A DNA stretch of 64,000 bases. Source: Prauserella endophytica (GTDB lineage: Bacteria; Actinomycetota; Actinomycetes; Mycobacteriales; Pseudonocardiaceae). This document shows positions 22,347 to 32,017 of this stretch, in pieces. A program made the position numbers and the translations under genes. Where the stretch lies: the NCBI RefSeq assembly GCF_005146945.1, contig NZ_SWMS01000012.1, positions 62,001-126,000 on the forward strand, read 5' to 3'. The first letter of the stretch is position 1. Each line of letters starts with the position of its first letter. A model generated the notes under the pieces. The model was not told where the DNA came from. It saw nothing but the letters and a program-made list of their open reading frames with translations, and did no database searches.

Positions 22347-25334
22347 TCAGTCCGCATCCTCGTACGCCATCCGCTCCATCATGCTGGCCACCGCGGCCCT
22401 CGAGGAAACGCCCAACTTGTCGAATACCTGCGCGATGTGTGACTCCACGGTTTTGAGACTCACGAACATTTCATCGGCGATCTCGCGGTTCTTCAGGCCG
22501 CGGGTGATGAGCTCGGCGACCTGACGCTGGCGGCAGCTGAGCACACCGAGACCGCGGCACGCGTAAGCGGACTGTCCATGGTGGATTACTCGCCGCCCCA
22601 GCGCGCGTAGTTGTTGCGCGGCCTCGTCCCGGTAGCGCGCCGCACCGCACCGGGCAAGGGCGAAGTACGCCTGCTCGAAGCGTTCCGTCGCATGCTGCTG
22701 CTCGGCCATCTCGAGCAGCGCGCGCCCCTCGCCGAGCCACGCTCGCGCGGCGTCCACCGTCCGGCCGACGCCGACGAAGTCCCGCGCTGCTGCCGCCGCA
22801 TCGGCGGCTGCCTTGACCGGCTGTCCGCGCGCCAGCGCGACGTTGGAGGCAGCCAGGCGCGCGTCGGCAAGCTTGCCGGGCAAGCCCAACTGCTCGGCGG
22901 CGGATTGGGCGCGGCGTGCCCAATCCGCCGCGGCGCCCACATCGCCGAGTGACAGTTCGGCCGAGCACAGCATCGCGTAGCAGTACGGCCGCCACCCGAG
23001 CTCGATGGGCGAGAGCTCCGGGCCGCCGCAGTGAATCAGGATCCGCTCCCTGCCACGAGCGACCTCACCACTCTCGATCTGTGCCAACCCTGCCGACCAC
23101 TGCAGGAACCAGCCAAATCCCTTGGCAGAAAGTGACTCCCCCATGGCCGTGCCGCGCTCGCCGTACCGGATCGCGTCGTCGAGATCGCCGAGCAGCAACG
23201 CCGCCCAGCTGCGGAACCCGAGTGCCCAGAATGTGCCAGTATTGCGCGCGAGGTGCGTGGCTTCGATGACGGCCTCGGCGAGTTTCGCGCCATCCCGCAG
23301 ATTGCCGAGCCAGAGGTGTGCCATCGACAGCGCGGCCATCGCCGCGGGAAACGCCCTGCCGTGGTTGCTGGCGCGCGCGATGGCCAGGGCACGTTCGGCG
23401 TGCCGCACGCCGTCGTCGTAGCGCTCGACGCCGATTTCCGCGGCCGCGAGCAGGCCGATCGCCTCGGTGTGCGCGACCAGCTCGGCGTCGGTTAGGCGGT
23501 CGACGACACCACTGGCGCGATCCACCGACCGCACCGTCGCGGCCGTGTCGCCGAGGTAGTACCGGCCGCAGGCGAGAATGCTCGCCCCGGACGCTTCGAG
23601 TATCGGCTCATCCAGGGAGCGTGCCTGCGTGCAGGCCCGCTTGGCCAGCCGCACGGTTTCCGCCCAGTCCCCCAGATGTGCGTGGTCGCTGGCGAGTTCG
23701 AGGGTGACCGCGGTGACACCGACCGAGGCGGTATCCCCCAGCTGTGCCAATGCGTCACGCAGCCGCGAGCTCGCCTGCCGGCGCGCGTCGCCGCATAGGT
23801 GGTCCAGCCGCACGAGCGCGCCGAGCAACCGCGCCTTGCCGACCGCGTCGTGCTCCGGCACCAGCAATGTTGCTTCGCTGAGCGCCGCGCGGCTGTCCTC
23901 GAGCCGGCCGGCGGCACTGAGCGAGTTGGCAAGGGCGACCAGCAGCTCGATGCGCCGCTGTTCGCTGGTATCCGGCGGCAGCAGCCGAATCGCCGCCCGC
24001 AACCAGCCGGCCGCCACTGCCGGGGCACGCGACGCGCTGGCGGTGGCCGCCGCGCTGAGCAGGTCACTCGCTTGCCCATCACCGGGTGAGGCGGACCGCT
24101 CAACGTGGTGGGCCCGTGCTGCCAGCGGTGCCCCGGCCTCCGCGAGCAGCGTGGCCGCTCGGGCGTGCGCGGCGATCCGGGCACCATCACCGACCGATGT
24201 GTACACGGCGTGCCGCACGATCGGGTGGCGAAACATGTACAGCTGCGCGCTGTCGATGGCACGCACCAACCCGCTTGCCGTGAGTTCGTCCAGCGCGGAC
24301 AACGCCGTCGCACGCGCGATGGCTGCTACCGCGGCGGCGAACTCGATGTCGAACGGCTCGCCTGCCACCGCCGCGGCCTGTGCCAGCGCCCGTGCGTCCG
24401 GGGAGACGCTGTCGAACTCGTGCGTGATCGCCTGCTGCACCGCGGGGGGCACCGCGGCCTCGCCCATTCGTCGCTGTGTCGCGTCGGGGTTGTCGGCGGG
24501 CAGGCTCCGTGCCAGCTCGGTCAGGAAGAACGGGTTGCCGCCACTTTGGTGGTAGCACTCCTCGAAATGGGCCCCACCGTCCACACCGAGCAGGCGCTGG
24601 GCATCGGCGCGGTCCAACGGGCCAACTTCCAGCAGCGTGGTCGTTCCCTCTCGCACCCCGCTGGCCAGCGCGTGCGAGAGCATCCGCGGCAGGTGGATCG
24701 GACGGTAGGCGACGGCGATGCATATCGGCCCGGCACAGCCGTGACTGAGCAGGTGCGCGAGTAGCTCGGCGGACGGCTCGTCAGCCCAGTGGACGTCGTC
24801 GAACACGACCAGCAGTCCCCGGTGCTGGCCCAGCTCTTCCAGAGCCGCACGGACCGCATGGTGCAGGCGGAACCTCTCGATGGCCAGGCCGCGAGCGTGG
24901 CTGCCCGCCGAGCTGAACGCGGGAAACACCGCGCGCAGCTCGGCGAGCCGTTCCTCGCCGAGCCGGCTCAGATCGTGTGCCGGATCGTCGAACAGCCGGC
25001 CCAGAACGTCAATTGCCAGTCCGAACGGCACGTCCTGTTCGAACTCGGTCGCCCGTCCACTGGCGATGCGCAAACCCGATTTCGTGGCCTGCTCGCGCAG
25101 TCGCCGAAGCAGCAAGCTTTTGCCGATCCCGGCCTCTCCGGACACGGCCAGGCGCCCGTCACCACGGCGGGTTGTGGACTCCAGGGCAGCGGCGAGCGCG
25201 TCGAGTTCTGCCGAACGCCCTACAATCACATCGCGTTCCTTGGGCGACCAGCGCGTGTCGCCAGTGGACTGATCGGCCGTCCCGCCGCGGCGGGCACTGT
25301 ATAGCGACGAGACCACTCTGCCTCGGCCACCCAT
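22347..25334 (-). CDS. LAL-type LuxR family regulator with ATPase domain
   Basis: 995 aa. N-terminal AAA/STAND ATPase with Walker A SGEAGIGKS and Walker B LLVVFDDVHWAD, a long helical repeat middle (TPR-like, about 400-900) and a C-terminal LuxR helix-turn-helix (LSCRQRQVAELITRGLKNRE, VSLKTVESHIAQVFDKLG). Large ATP-binding LuxR regulators respond to ligands such as sugars or pathway intermediates. It lies between the two catabolic units and probably controls one or both. The ATG at 25334 has a weak ribosome site; an internal start near the conserved VIVGRSAEL is possible. Confidence 0.9.
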   Translation of the reverse strand: MGGRGRVVSSLYSARRGGTADQSTGDTRWSPKERDVIVGRSAELDALAAALESTTRRGDGRLAVSGEAGIGKSLLLRRLREQATKSGLRIASGRATEFEQDVPFGLAIDVLGRLFDDPAHDLSRLGEERLAELRAVFPAFSSAGSHARGLAIERFRLHHAVRAALEELGQHRGLLVVFDDVHWADEPSAELLAHLLSHGCAGPICIAVAYRPIHLPRMLSHALASGVREGTTTLLEVGPLDRADAQRLLGVDGGAHFEECYHQSGGNPFFLTELARSLPADNPDATQRRMGEAAVPPAVQQAITHEFDSVSPDARALAQAAAVAGEPFDIEFAAAVAAIARATALSALDELTASGLVRAIDSAQLYMFRHPIVRHAVYTSVGDGARIAAHARAATLLAEAGAPLAARAHHVERSASPGDGQASDLLSAAATASASRAPAVAAGWLRAAIRLLPPDTSEQRRIELLVALANSLSAAGRLEDSRAALSEATLLVPEHDAVGKARLLGALVRLDHLCGDARRQASSRLRDALAQLGDTASVGVTAVTLELASDHAHLGDWAETVRLAKRACTQARSLDEPILEASGASILACGRYYLGDTAATVRSVDRASGVVDRLTDAELVAHTEAIGLLAAAEIGVERYDDGVRHAERALAIARASNHGRAFPAAMAALSMAHLWLGNLRDGAKLAEAVIEATHLARNTGTFWALGFRSWAALLLGDLDDAIRYGERGTAMGESLSAKGFGWFLQWSAGLAQIESGEVARGRERILIHCGGPELSPIELGWRPYCYAMLCSAELSLGDVGAAADWARRAQSAAEQLGLPGKLADARLAASNVALARGQPVKAAADAAAAARDFVGVGRTVDAARAWLGEGRALLEMAEQQHATERFEQAYFALARCGAARYRDEAAQQLRALGRRVIHHGQSAYACRGLGVLSCRQRQVAELITRGLKNREIADEMFVSLKTVESHIAQVFDKLGVSSRAAVASMMERMAYEDAD

Positions 25335-25434
25335 ATCGGAACCTTAGCCGTTGCCGGGCGCATCCGAAAGGTGCGCGCGTAGTGCGTACGGTGCCCGCAC
25401 GCGGGCATCATCCCCGATGCCCAGCGCTAGGCGT

Positions 25435-26634
25435 TCAACGCCCGGTCACCTGGTAGACGGTGAGGACCGCCGCGCCGCCAAGCCCGAGATTGTGCTGTAG
25501 CGCGGTGCGCGCCTTGGGTACCTGTCGGGCGCCCGCGGCGCCTCGTAGCTGCCAGCACAGCTCAGCGCACTGGGCGAGTCCGGTAGCACCGAGCGGATGG
25601 CCTTTGGAAATCAAGCCACCCGACGGGTTCACCACAGGTCCGTTCCCGCCGTAGGTGGTGGCTCGCGTCTCGACCAGCTTGTGCCCCTCGCCTTCCGGCG
25701 CGAGGCCGAGCGCCTCGTAGGTGATCAACTCGTTGGTCGAGAAGCAGTCGTGCAGCTCGATCACGTCGAGATCACTCGGCTCGATCCCGGCGGCGGCGTA
25801 GACGTTGCCGGCTGCCTCTAGCGACATGTCGTAGCCCACCACGGTGCGGCAGTTCGCCGTCGTATCGAACGTCGATGTGGTGTCGGTGACCATCGATTGC
25901 GCGGTGATCTCGACGGCATTGGCCCACAGGTCATTGGCATCGACGAAGCGTTCCGAGGCCAGGACCGCGCAAGCCGCGCCGTCCGAGGTTGGCGAGCACT
26001 GGAGTTTGGTCAGCGGGTCGTGAATGACCTTGGCCTGCTCGACTTCCTCCAGCGTGTACTCCTGCTGGAACTGCGCGTAGGGATTGTGCACCGAATGCTT
26101 GTGGTTCTTCCAGCCGATCCAGGCGAAGTGGTGCGGCGCCGAACCGTACTCTCGCATGTGTTCGCGTCCCGCGTTGCCGAACATCTGGGGAGCAAACGGG
26201 ACATCCTCCGGAGTGACAAGGCGTTGCAGCGCCTCAATGTGCCGATCCATCGGGCTGGCGCGGTCCGGGAACTTGGCGCCCAGTGAGCCACGCTCCATCT
26301 TCTCGAACCCGGCGGCCAGCGTACACTCGGCAAGCCCGTACTGGACGGCTTCGCGCGCCAGGTACAGCGCGGTCGAACCGGTGGCGCAAGCGTTGTCGAC
26401 GTTGATGATGGGGATACCCGTCAGCCCCAGCCCGTACAGCGCCCGCTGTCCGCTGGGCGAGTCGCCGTAGACATAGCCGACGAAGGCGCGTTCGATCTGC
26501 TCGTACCGGATCGTGGCCTCGGCCAGTGCGGCGGTGCCGGCCTCGGTGACCCAATCCGGGTAGTCACCCTCCTTGGTGCCCGGCTTGGCGAACGGGCTCA
26601 TGCCCACGCCGATGACGAATACTCGATTACTCAT
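25435..26634 (-). CDS. Thiolase of the SCPx/lipid-transfer type
   Basis: 399 aa from the ATG at 26634 ([15 protein letters not shown]), preceded by a GGAGC site. Active-site Cys in NACATGS, then HDCFSTNE and [14 protein letters not shown], are the thiolase signatures in the arrangement of sterol carrier protein X and mycobacterial Ltp-type enzymes. It is expected to cleave branched or sterol-like 3-ketoacyl-CoA. An upstream in-frame start at 26688 lacks support. The SDR gene ends 61 bp upstream on the same strand. Confidence 0.9.
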   Translation of the reverse strand: MSNRVFVIGVGMSPFAKPGTKEGDYPDWVTEAGTAALAEATIRYEQIERAFVGYVYGDSPSGQRALYGLGLTGIPIINVDNACATGSTALYLAREAVQYGLAECTLAAGFEKMERGSLGAKFPDRASPMDRHIEALQRLVTPEDVPFAPQMFGNAGREHMREYGSAPHHFAWIGWKNHKHSVHNPYAQFQQEYTLEEVEQAKVIHDPLTKLQCSPTSDGAACAVLASERFVDANDLWANAVEITAQSMVTDTTSTFDTTANCRTVVGYDMSLEAAGNVYAAAGIEPSDLDVIELHDCFSTNELITYEALGLAPEGEGHKLVETRATTYGGNGPVVNPSGGLISKGHPLGATGLAQCAELCWQLRGAAGARQVPKARTALQHNLGLGGAAVLTVYQVTGR

Positions 26635-26694
26635 GATGCGCTCCAGGAATCGCTGCGGTACGGATCTCGTGCACGGTGCGCGGGACACTCCTGC

Positions 26695-27513
26695 TCAGGC
26701 GGTCATCCCCAGCGGCAGGCCACCGCCGACATTGAGTACTTGCCCGGTGACGTGGTCGCTCCACGGCGAGCACAGGAACGCGATCCCGCCGGCGGCCTCC
26801 TCCGGGGTGGCGCTCCTGCCCAGTGGCACGAGTGAGCTCATCATCGAGCGCAGCTGCTCGGGCACGCCCACGTGTACCTCTTTGTCACCGATCGCGATGA
26901 CCGAGTCCTTGGTTTTGGCTTGGGTAAGCCGGGTATCGACCAGTCCAAAGGCGACGGCGTTGACGTTGACCTTGAACGGTCCCCACTCCTTGGCCAGCGT
27001 CTTGGTCAGGCCGATGACGCCGGATTTGGCCGCGGAATAGTTGGCCTGGCCCGCATTGCCGTAGGCGGCCATCGAGGTCACGTTGACGACCTTCCGGAAC
27101 ACCTCGGTCCCTTCTGCCTTCTCCCGCTTCGCGGGTTCGCGCAGGTGTGGTGCGGCGGCGCGCAGGACCCGGAAGGGCACGACCGTATGAATGTCGATCA
27201 TGTCCTGGAAGTCCTGGTCGCTCAGCTTGTGCAGGGGGCCGTCGGTGATGTACCCGGCGTTGTTCACGACGATGTCGAGCTTTCCCCACTCGTCGATCGC
27301 GGCCTGGATCAGCGCATCTGGTTCGCCCTCGTCGCACAGGTTGCCGGCATGAGTCGCGGTCTCGCCCGCGATCGCCTCGGAGGCAGCCTTCGCGGCGTCC
27401 GCGTCGAGGTCACTGATCAGTACCTTGGCGCCGCCCGCAGCGAGCGTCTCGACCGCCGCCCGACCGATGCCGCGTGCGCCTCCTGTCACGACGGCCACCT
27501 TGCCCTCAAACAT
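26695..27513 (-). CDS. SDR-family 3-hydroxyacyl-CoA dehydrogenase-like
   Basis: 272 aa beginning MFEGKVAVVTGGARGIG at the ATG 27513. NNAG, VTSMA and YSAAK complete the active site. The insert after HLREPAKR and the sequence KEWGPFKVNVNAVAFG are typical of SDRs associated with MaoC hydratases (MFE-2-like). With the thiolase and MaoC genes it gives a full hydratase, dehydrogenase and thiolase set. The 24-bp palindrome lies 45-68 bp upstream of the start. Confidence 0.88.
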   Translation of the reverse strand: MFEGKVAVVTGGARGIGRAAVETLAAGGAKVLISDLDADAAKAASEAIAGETATHAGNLCDEGEPDALIQAAIDEWGKLDIVVNNAGYITDGPLHKLSDQDFQDMIDIHTVVPFRVLRAAAPHLREPAKREKAEGTEVFRKVVNVTSMAAYGNAGQANYSAAKSGVIGLTKTLAKEWGPFKVNVNAVAFGLVDTRLTQAKTKDSVIAIGDKEVHVGVPEQLRSMMSSLVPLGRSATPEEAAGGIAFLCSPWSDHVTGQVLNVGGGLPLGMTA

Positions 27514-27557
27514 CGATGCTCCGTTCTGTTGCCTGGCGGATGCCGGCACCGTAACAT

Positions 27558-27581
27558 AAAAATCCATCCGGATGGATTTTT
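27558..27581. promoter_or_regulatory. 24-bp perfect palindrome, divergent operator
   Basis: AAAAATCCATCC (27558-27569) is the exact reverse complement of 27570-27581. It lies between the divergent SDR/thiolase unit and the MaoC/MaoC/TetR unit, 13 bp before the MaoC start and with AGGAGG just after. The TetR protein encoded at 28576 is the likely ligand. With the following two T the right flank also looks like a short T-run, but nothing transcribes into it. Confidence 0.7.
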
Positions 27582-27593
27582 TTAGGAGGATCG

Positions 27594-28070
27594 ATGGTCG
27601 ACACTGGAATCGTCGGCCGGGAGTTGGGCACGGTCCGCTTCCCGGTCGAACGCAGCAAGCTCGCCGAGCTGGCGCGCTCCTTCGGTAGCACGGACCCGTT
27701 GTGGAGCGACCACGATGCCGCCGCCGAGGCGGGTTTCGACGATATTCCGGTGCCACCGACGGTCACGGTGCTCGCCGACCTTTGGCGGGAACACGGCGCG
27801 TTGGACGGTGCGGTACGGCTGGGCCTGGACCTCGCCCGGCTACTGCACGGTGAGGCCAGCTGGACAATGCTGCGACCGATTCGCTGCGGCGACGAGCTCA
27901 CGGCACGCAGCTCGGTGCTCGATGTCGCCGAACGCGTGGGCAACCGCGGCGAGTCGATGACGCTGGTGACGATCGAGACCGGTTTTACCAACCAGCACGG
28001 CGACAGCGTGGCCACACGCCGCGACGTGGTGATCGAGACCGCAGGACCGACAGGGAAGGAGCAGTCGTGA
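27594..28070 (+). CDS. MaoC-type dehydratase subunit, N-terminal-domain type
   Basis: 158 aa hotdog-fold protein of the FAS1-dehydratase/MaoC N-terminal type (PPTVTVLADLW, LHGEASWTMLRPIRCGDEL). It lacks the hydratase-2 catalytic motif, as expected of the non-catalytic partner in heteromeric enoyl-CoA hydratases. AGGAGG lies upstream. The next gene overlaps in GTGA, consistent with a two-subunit enzyme. Confidence 0.83.
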   Translation: MVDTGIVGRELGTVRFPVERSKLAELARSFGSTDPLWSDHDAAAEAGFDDIPVPPTVTVLADLWREHGALDGAVRLGLDLARLLHGEASWTMLRPIRCGDELTARSSVLDVAERVGNRGESMTLVTIETGFTNQHGDSVATRRDVVIETAGPTGKEQS

Positions 28071-28537
28071 CCGTCGCAGGTAGCAAGATCCCAGTAGCAC
28101 CGGTACCGATGGCCGAGGGCGACAGCATGGCCGAGCACGAGTTCGGTCCACTGACCAGGACGCATATCGTCCGGTACGCCGGAGCGAGTGGCGACTTCAA
28201 CCCCGTCCACCACGACGAGGAGTTCGCCAAGGAAGCGGGACTACCGGGCGTATTCGGCATCGGCATGATGCACGCCGGGATACTCGGGCAGCGGCTGGCC
28301 GCCTGGGTGGGTCCGGAGAACGTGCGATCCTTCTCGCTGCGGTTCACCGGCCAGGTGTGGCCGGGCGACGTGCTGACCTTCCGCGGGGTGGTCACCGGGG
28401 TGGAATCCGCCGAGAGCGCGGACCCGGTCGCACGCATCGATCTCACCGTGACACGCCAGGGCGGTGGGTGTGTACTCACCGCGGCAGCGACCGCGCGAGT
28501 GGCGCCGGCGGGCGATGTACCCGCCGGCGACAGGTGA
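28067..28537 (+). CDS. MaoC-type enoyl-CoA hydratase, catalytic subunit
   Basis: 156 aa. The hydratase-2 motif is clear: YAGASGDFNPVHHDEEFA with the catalytic Asp and His, then GIGMMHAGILGQ. It hydrates trans-2-enoyl-CoA, probably as a complex with the preceding protein. GTG start overlaps the previous stop. The N-terminal 20 residues are variable. Confidence 0.87.
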   Translation: MTVAGSKIPVAPVPMAEGDSMAEHEFGPLTRTHIVRYAGASGDFNPVHHDEEFAKEAGLPGVFGIGMMHAGILGQRLAAWVGPENVRSFSLRFTGQVWPGDVLTFRGVVTGVESAESADPVARIDLTVTRQGGGCVLTAAATARVAPAGDVPAGDR

Positions 28538-28575
28538 ACCGTGGTCGGACAGGTGCGGCTAGGATCGGTGGTCCG

Positions 28576-29196
28576 ATGTCCATCCAGTTAGGCTCGAACC
28601 AGGAGCCCCCTAAACAAGAGCGCAGCGCGGAAACTCGCAGGCAGCTGCTGGACGCTGCCGCGGACGAGTTGCTGGACGGTGGTTTCGCGCGGTTCACCAC
28701 ACACGGTGTGGCACGCCGGGCGGGCATCTCCCGAGGCGCGCAGCAGCATCACTTCCCGCACAAGCATCGCCTCGTCACCGCGGCGGTGCATCACCTGGCC
28801 GAGCGCAGCCTGCAGCAACTGGAAGGCATCACCAGCGACGGCAGCCTGAACTCAACTCGCCGGGTTCTCGACGCCCTGTTCGAGCAATACGCCGGCCCGC
28901 TGTTCGCGGCGATGCTGGATCTGTCGCTCGCGGCGCGTGCCGATGAACAGCTCCGCGACGCGGTGCAGCGCGAAGAGCACACGGTCAACCGCATGATCGA
29001 CGAGTGGGCGCATCGCAGGCTGACAGGATGCGACGATGCGCCGGCGGACTTCGATGAGCTGTTCGCCATGGCGATCAGCACGGTGCGCGGGGTGGCGGTC
29101 CTGCGGCTGCTCGGACACTCGCAGGAAAGCGTCCAGCGGCAGTGGAAGTACACGCGTGATCAGCTGTTACGACTGCTGGTCGAGAACAGGAGTTGA
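28576..29196 (+). CDS. TetR-family regulator of the acyl-CoA cluster
   Basis: 206 aa from the ATG at 28576. N-terminal helix-turn-helix ETRRQLLDAAADELLDGG, FTTHGVARRAGISRGAQQHH; variable C-terminal ligand domain. It is third in the MaoC unit and is the best candidate to bind the palindrome at 27558-27581. An acyl-CoA ligand is likely by analogy with FadR/PaaR-type TetR proteins. Confidence 0.88.
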   Translation: MSIQLGSNQEPPKQERSAETRRQLLDAAADELLDGGFARFTTHGVARRAGISRGAQQHHFPHKHRLVTAAVHHLAERSLQQLEGITSDGSLNSTRRVLDALFEQYAGPLFAAMLDLSLAARADEQLRDAVQREEHTVNRMIDEWAHRRLTGCDDAPADFDELFAMAISTVRGVAVLRLLGHSQESVQRQWKYTRDQLLRLLVENRS

Positions 29197-29743
29197 GTGT
29201 GGTTGCGCCGCGAATCATCGTTCCAGCGCGAACGCGCCCGGTCGCGGATGCGGCGGGACGAGTGCGTGCCTGCCCAGTCGATCCGCGACCGAAAAAGCCG
29301 GAGCGACTCCGCTGAGGGCATGTCCTTGCCTGCCGGATTCCACGCCAAGAACGGCCGTCCGGCGACCCGGTGGCGCGTCATCGACCTCATCGAGAGACAC
29401 CGACCACGCCTGGATGTCACGTTGCTGCGCAAGGAGAACGCATTGCCGAAGGTGCGGCTCCGCGTCGCCTAAAGCGGTGGCATCTATCTGTACCAACTCG
29501 CCTGGTTCACTTCAAGTTCTCTCCGAGTACGTCCTGCCGAAAGACGTGGAGACGTTCGTCATCGGCGGCACCCTTGGGAGCCCAAAGCAGGCGAAGGCTG
29601 CTCGCGCAGCTTTGCATGAGTGATGCGAACAGGTCGGAGACGGCCGCGACTCCGTGCTCTGCCGGTGGGAGAGCAAGGTCAACAGATGTGGGAATTTCTC
29701 ACAAACTCCTCGGCCTTGGGCAAGGCCTTTCCATGCTCGCCTG
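29197..29743. other. Region without a supported gene
   Basis: About 550 bases between the TetR gene and the antiporter remnant. Reading frames are open in places, but none has family features or a plausible start. A stretch near 29500-29620 reads like protein (EYVLPKDVETFVIGG) without neighbours to extend it. I interpret the region as degraded coding sequence at the edge of the decaying zone. Confidence 0.4.
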
Positions 29744-30690
29744 ATGACGACAACGCGGGTCAGTTCGCTGTTGCTCTCGCTCGCCGTTGTGCTCACTGTT
29801 GCGCGGGTGATGGGCGCGCTGGCAAGACGGCTTGGCAGCCGGGTGTGGTCGGAGAGCTCGTCGGTGGCGTGTTGCTCTGGCCCACCTTGTTCGGCGAGGC
29901 GCACTCCGGGTTCCTCTTTCCCGCCCACATCCTCCCCCCTGCTCAACGCGCTCGCCAACGTCGGTATCGCGTTGTTCATGTTCCTCATCGGGTTGGAGCT
30001 CGAACGGCGGCTCGTGCGGGAGCGCGGGCGGGGCGTCGTGAGCGTGTCGCTCGGATCCGTGCGCGTAGCCTTCGCGCTCGGTGTGCTGCTCGGCGCTCGG
30101 GTTGTACGACGACGGCGATCAGCCGTCTTCACGCTATTCCTCGGCGTCGCCATGTCCGCGACCTCCTTTCCCGTCCTGGCAAGGATTCTCGCCGATCGCT
30201 GGCTCAGCGACAGTAGGCTCGGCGGCCTTTCGATCGCCAACGCCGCCGTCTGCGACAGGACCGTCATCGTCGCCGGGGTGCTCGCCTCGTCGGCGCTCAC
30301 CGAGTGGATGGGACTGCGCCTCGTCTTCGGGGCTTTCTGTTCGGCCTCGCGCCCCCCGCACGGCGGCCACGCCGGACCTCACCACCAGGATCAGTCACAT
30401 CGACGGGCTCCTGCCCGTGTACTTCTTCGTCGCCAACATGAAGTCGGCTTGTCGACATTTGCTCTCGCAGCACTGCTCGGGCTGCTGTGCTTGTCGCGGT
30501 TGATGGCAAGTTCGCAGGCCTCTACGGCCCTGCGCGCCTGCATCGCATCGACCGCCGCGAGTCCGCGTCACCGAGTTGGTTTCAACTCAGCGTGCTCGAC
30601 CAGCACTTCTACTCGCTCATGGTGGTCATGGCCATCCTGACCACGTTGATGACCGGCCCGCCGCTCAATCTCCTCGGCACGAGAACCTTG
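29744..30690 (+). pseudogene. Frameshifted KefB/NapA-type cation/H+ antiporter
   Basis: Antiporter sequence is recognisable but broken across frames. It starts MTTTRVSSLLLSLAVVLTV; shifts to a second frame for QPGVVGELVGGVLLWPTLFG; returns with LNALANVGIALFMFLIGLEL and VAMSATSFPVLARILADRWL. It shifts again for LLPVYFFVANMKS, and the end (QHFYSLMVVMAILTTLMTGP) is in a third frame. Several indels make function impossible, and the family's normal length of about 400 residues is only partly represented. Confidence 0.8.
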
Positions 30691-30728
30691 ACAGTCGCTG
30701 ACAGGGTTTCGGCGTAGCGTCCGCACCC

Positions 30729-31220
30729 ATGGTCACCTGGAAAGAGTTCGCTGACGCCGCACCACGGACCGCCGGGGTGTTCGCCCGCCGCCACGCCGCC
30801 ACCGGGAACCTCTGCCTGCTCGCGACGCTGCGTTCGGACGGGTTCCCCCGCATCAGCCCGCTGGAGCCGCGGTTCTTCGAGGGGCAACTCTGGCTCGTCG
30901 GCATGCCCGGCACCACCAAATTCCGCGACCTCGCCCGCGATCCCCGCTTCTGCCTGCACACCGCGACCGTCGACACCGAGGTCAAGGAGGGCGACGCGAA
31001 GCTATGGGGCGTGGTCGAGGACGTCCGTGACCGGGACCTGCACCAGCGCTGGGCCACCGCGCTGTACGAGGAGACCGGGTTCGACCTGCGTGGCCAGGAG
31101 TTCGACCACTTCTACGCGGCCGACATCGTCGGCGGCTCGGCGGTAGAGGTTCGCGGCGACCACCTCGAGATCACGGTATGGAAGCCCGGCGAGCAGGAAC
31201 GGGTGGTCGAAAAGCGGTGA
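30729..31220 (+). CDS. Pyridoxamine 5'-phosphate oxidase-family protein (FMN/F420-binding split barrel)
   Basis: 163 aa split-barrel protein: NLCLLATLRSDGFPRISPLE, LWLVGMPGTTKFRDLARDPR, and LWGVVEDV. This subgroup binds FMN or F420 and reduces or oxidises small molecules. It sits intact among pseudogenes, so it is probably transcribed independently. No partner gene is apparent. Confidence 0.85.
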   Translation: MVTWKEFADAAPRTAGVFARRHAATGNLCLLATLRSDGFPRISPLEPRFFEGQLWLVGMPGTTKFRDLARDPRFCLHTATVDTEVKEGDAKLWGVVEDVRDRDLHQRWATALYEETGFDLRGQEFDHFYAADIVGGSAVEVRGDHLEITVWKPGEQERVVEKR

Positions 31221-31297
31221 AACCGCGGTGAATCCAGCCCCCCATCCTCGTTCCCGTCGTGGCCGCCAGAGGCCACCGGACGAGACGAGGAGACCGT

Positions 31298-31640
31298 GAC
31301 CACCGTTTCTACCCAGCGGCGATCGCGGTGAGCGCGCTGCGCAGGTCGTACGGCGAGCATCGCTTGCTCGACGGCATCGACCTGCACGTCCCGACGGGCA
31401 CGACCTTCGCGCTGCTCGGCCCCAACCGACCCGGCAAGACCACCACGGTCCAGATCCGATCCACGCTGATCGGCGCCGACGATGGCAACGCACCCGGCGC
31501 AGGCAGCGGGCCGCGGCACTGCTGGAACGCTTCGAGCTCACCGACGCCGCGTGGAAGCCCGTCGCCACGTCCGCTTCGACCACCGCGCGCTGCCGAGTGC
31601 GTCGGCGGAGCCGCCCGGCATCACCATCGGCTAGGGCGGC
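31298..31640 (+). pseudogene. Remnant of a DrrA-like ABC transporter ATPase
   Basis: A Walker A region is recognisable (HVPTGTTFALLGPNRPGKTT, where the normal GxGKT has Pro), with VQIRSTLIGADDG after it. After a shift of frame LLERFELTDAAWKPVATSAS corresponds to the region before the ABC signature. The signature and Walker B are missing. It is clearly a truncated, non-functional copy. Confidence 0.7.
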
Positions 31641-31682
31641 GCTGGAGATCGGCAGCCTCGTGCGACTCGGGACAGGCTGACC

Positions 31683-31737
31683 GGCCCCCAAGGCCACCTT
31701 TGTTGCGTTCAACGCAACAAAGGTGGCCTTGGGGGCC
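31683..31737. repeat. Intergenic palindrome, family copy 1 (27-bp arms)
   Basis: 31683-31709 is the exact reverse complement of 31711-31737, one base apart. Core words AAGGCCACCTTTGTTGCGTT and its complement recur at 61335-61393. A related variant with GTGAAGGCCACCTTCAC occurs at 36861-36968 and 41764-41820. Here it lies between remnants, without a gene pair to serve. The rest of 31221-32017 holds only the ABC remnant and degraded sequence. Confidence 0.9.
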
Positions 31738-32017
31738 TAACGAACCAGGTGGCGGTGGTGCAACGGCTGAACAAGTCCGAAACGTCCTTGAAGCTCTCTC
31801 AGCACAACCGCGCTCCACGATCCAGGCGCAAAGCGCCACGGGTGGGTCGACGAGCCCGTAGCCGATGGTCTGCGGCTTGATGGATATCTCCGCCGCGTAG
31901 CCGGACTTCTGCCGGCGGCGCGCTCCGGTGCGGGACGCGAGGCCGCCTACGGGCAGGTCGATTCCCGCGGAACGGCTTCGACCTCACCATGAAGGCGAGG
32001 CACCAGAGGAGGATCCC

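Noticed and set aside
29744-30690. Functional cation/H+ antiporter
   Set aside because: Conserved segments lie in at least three frames, so no full-length protein can be made.
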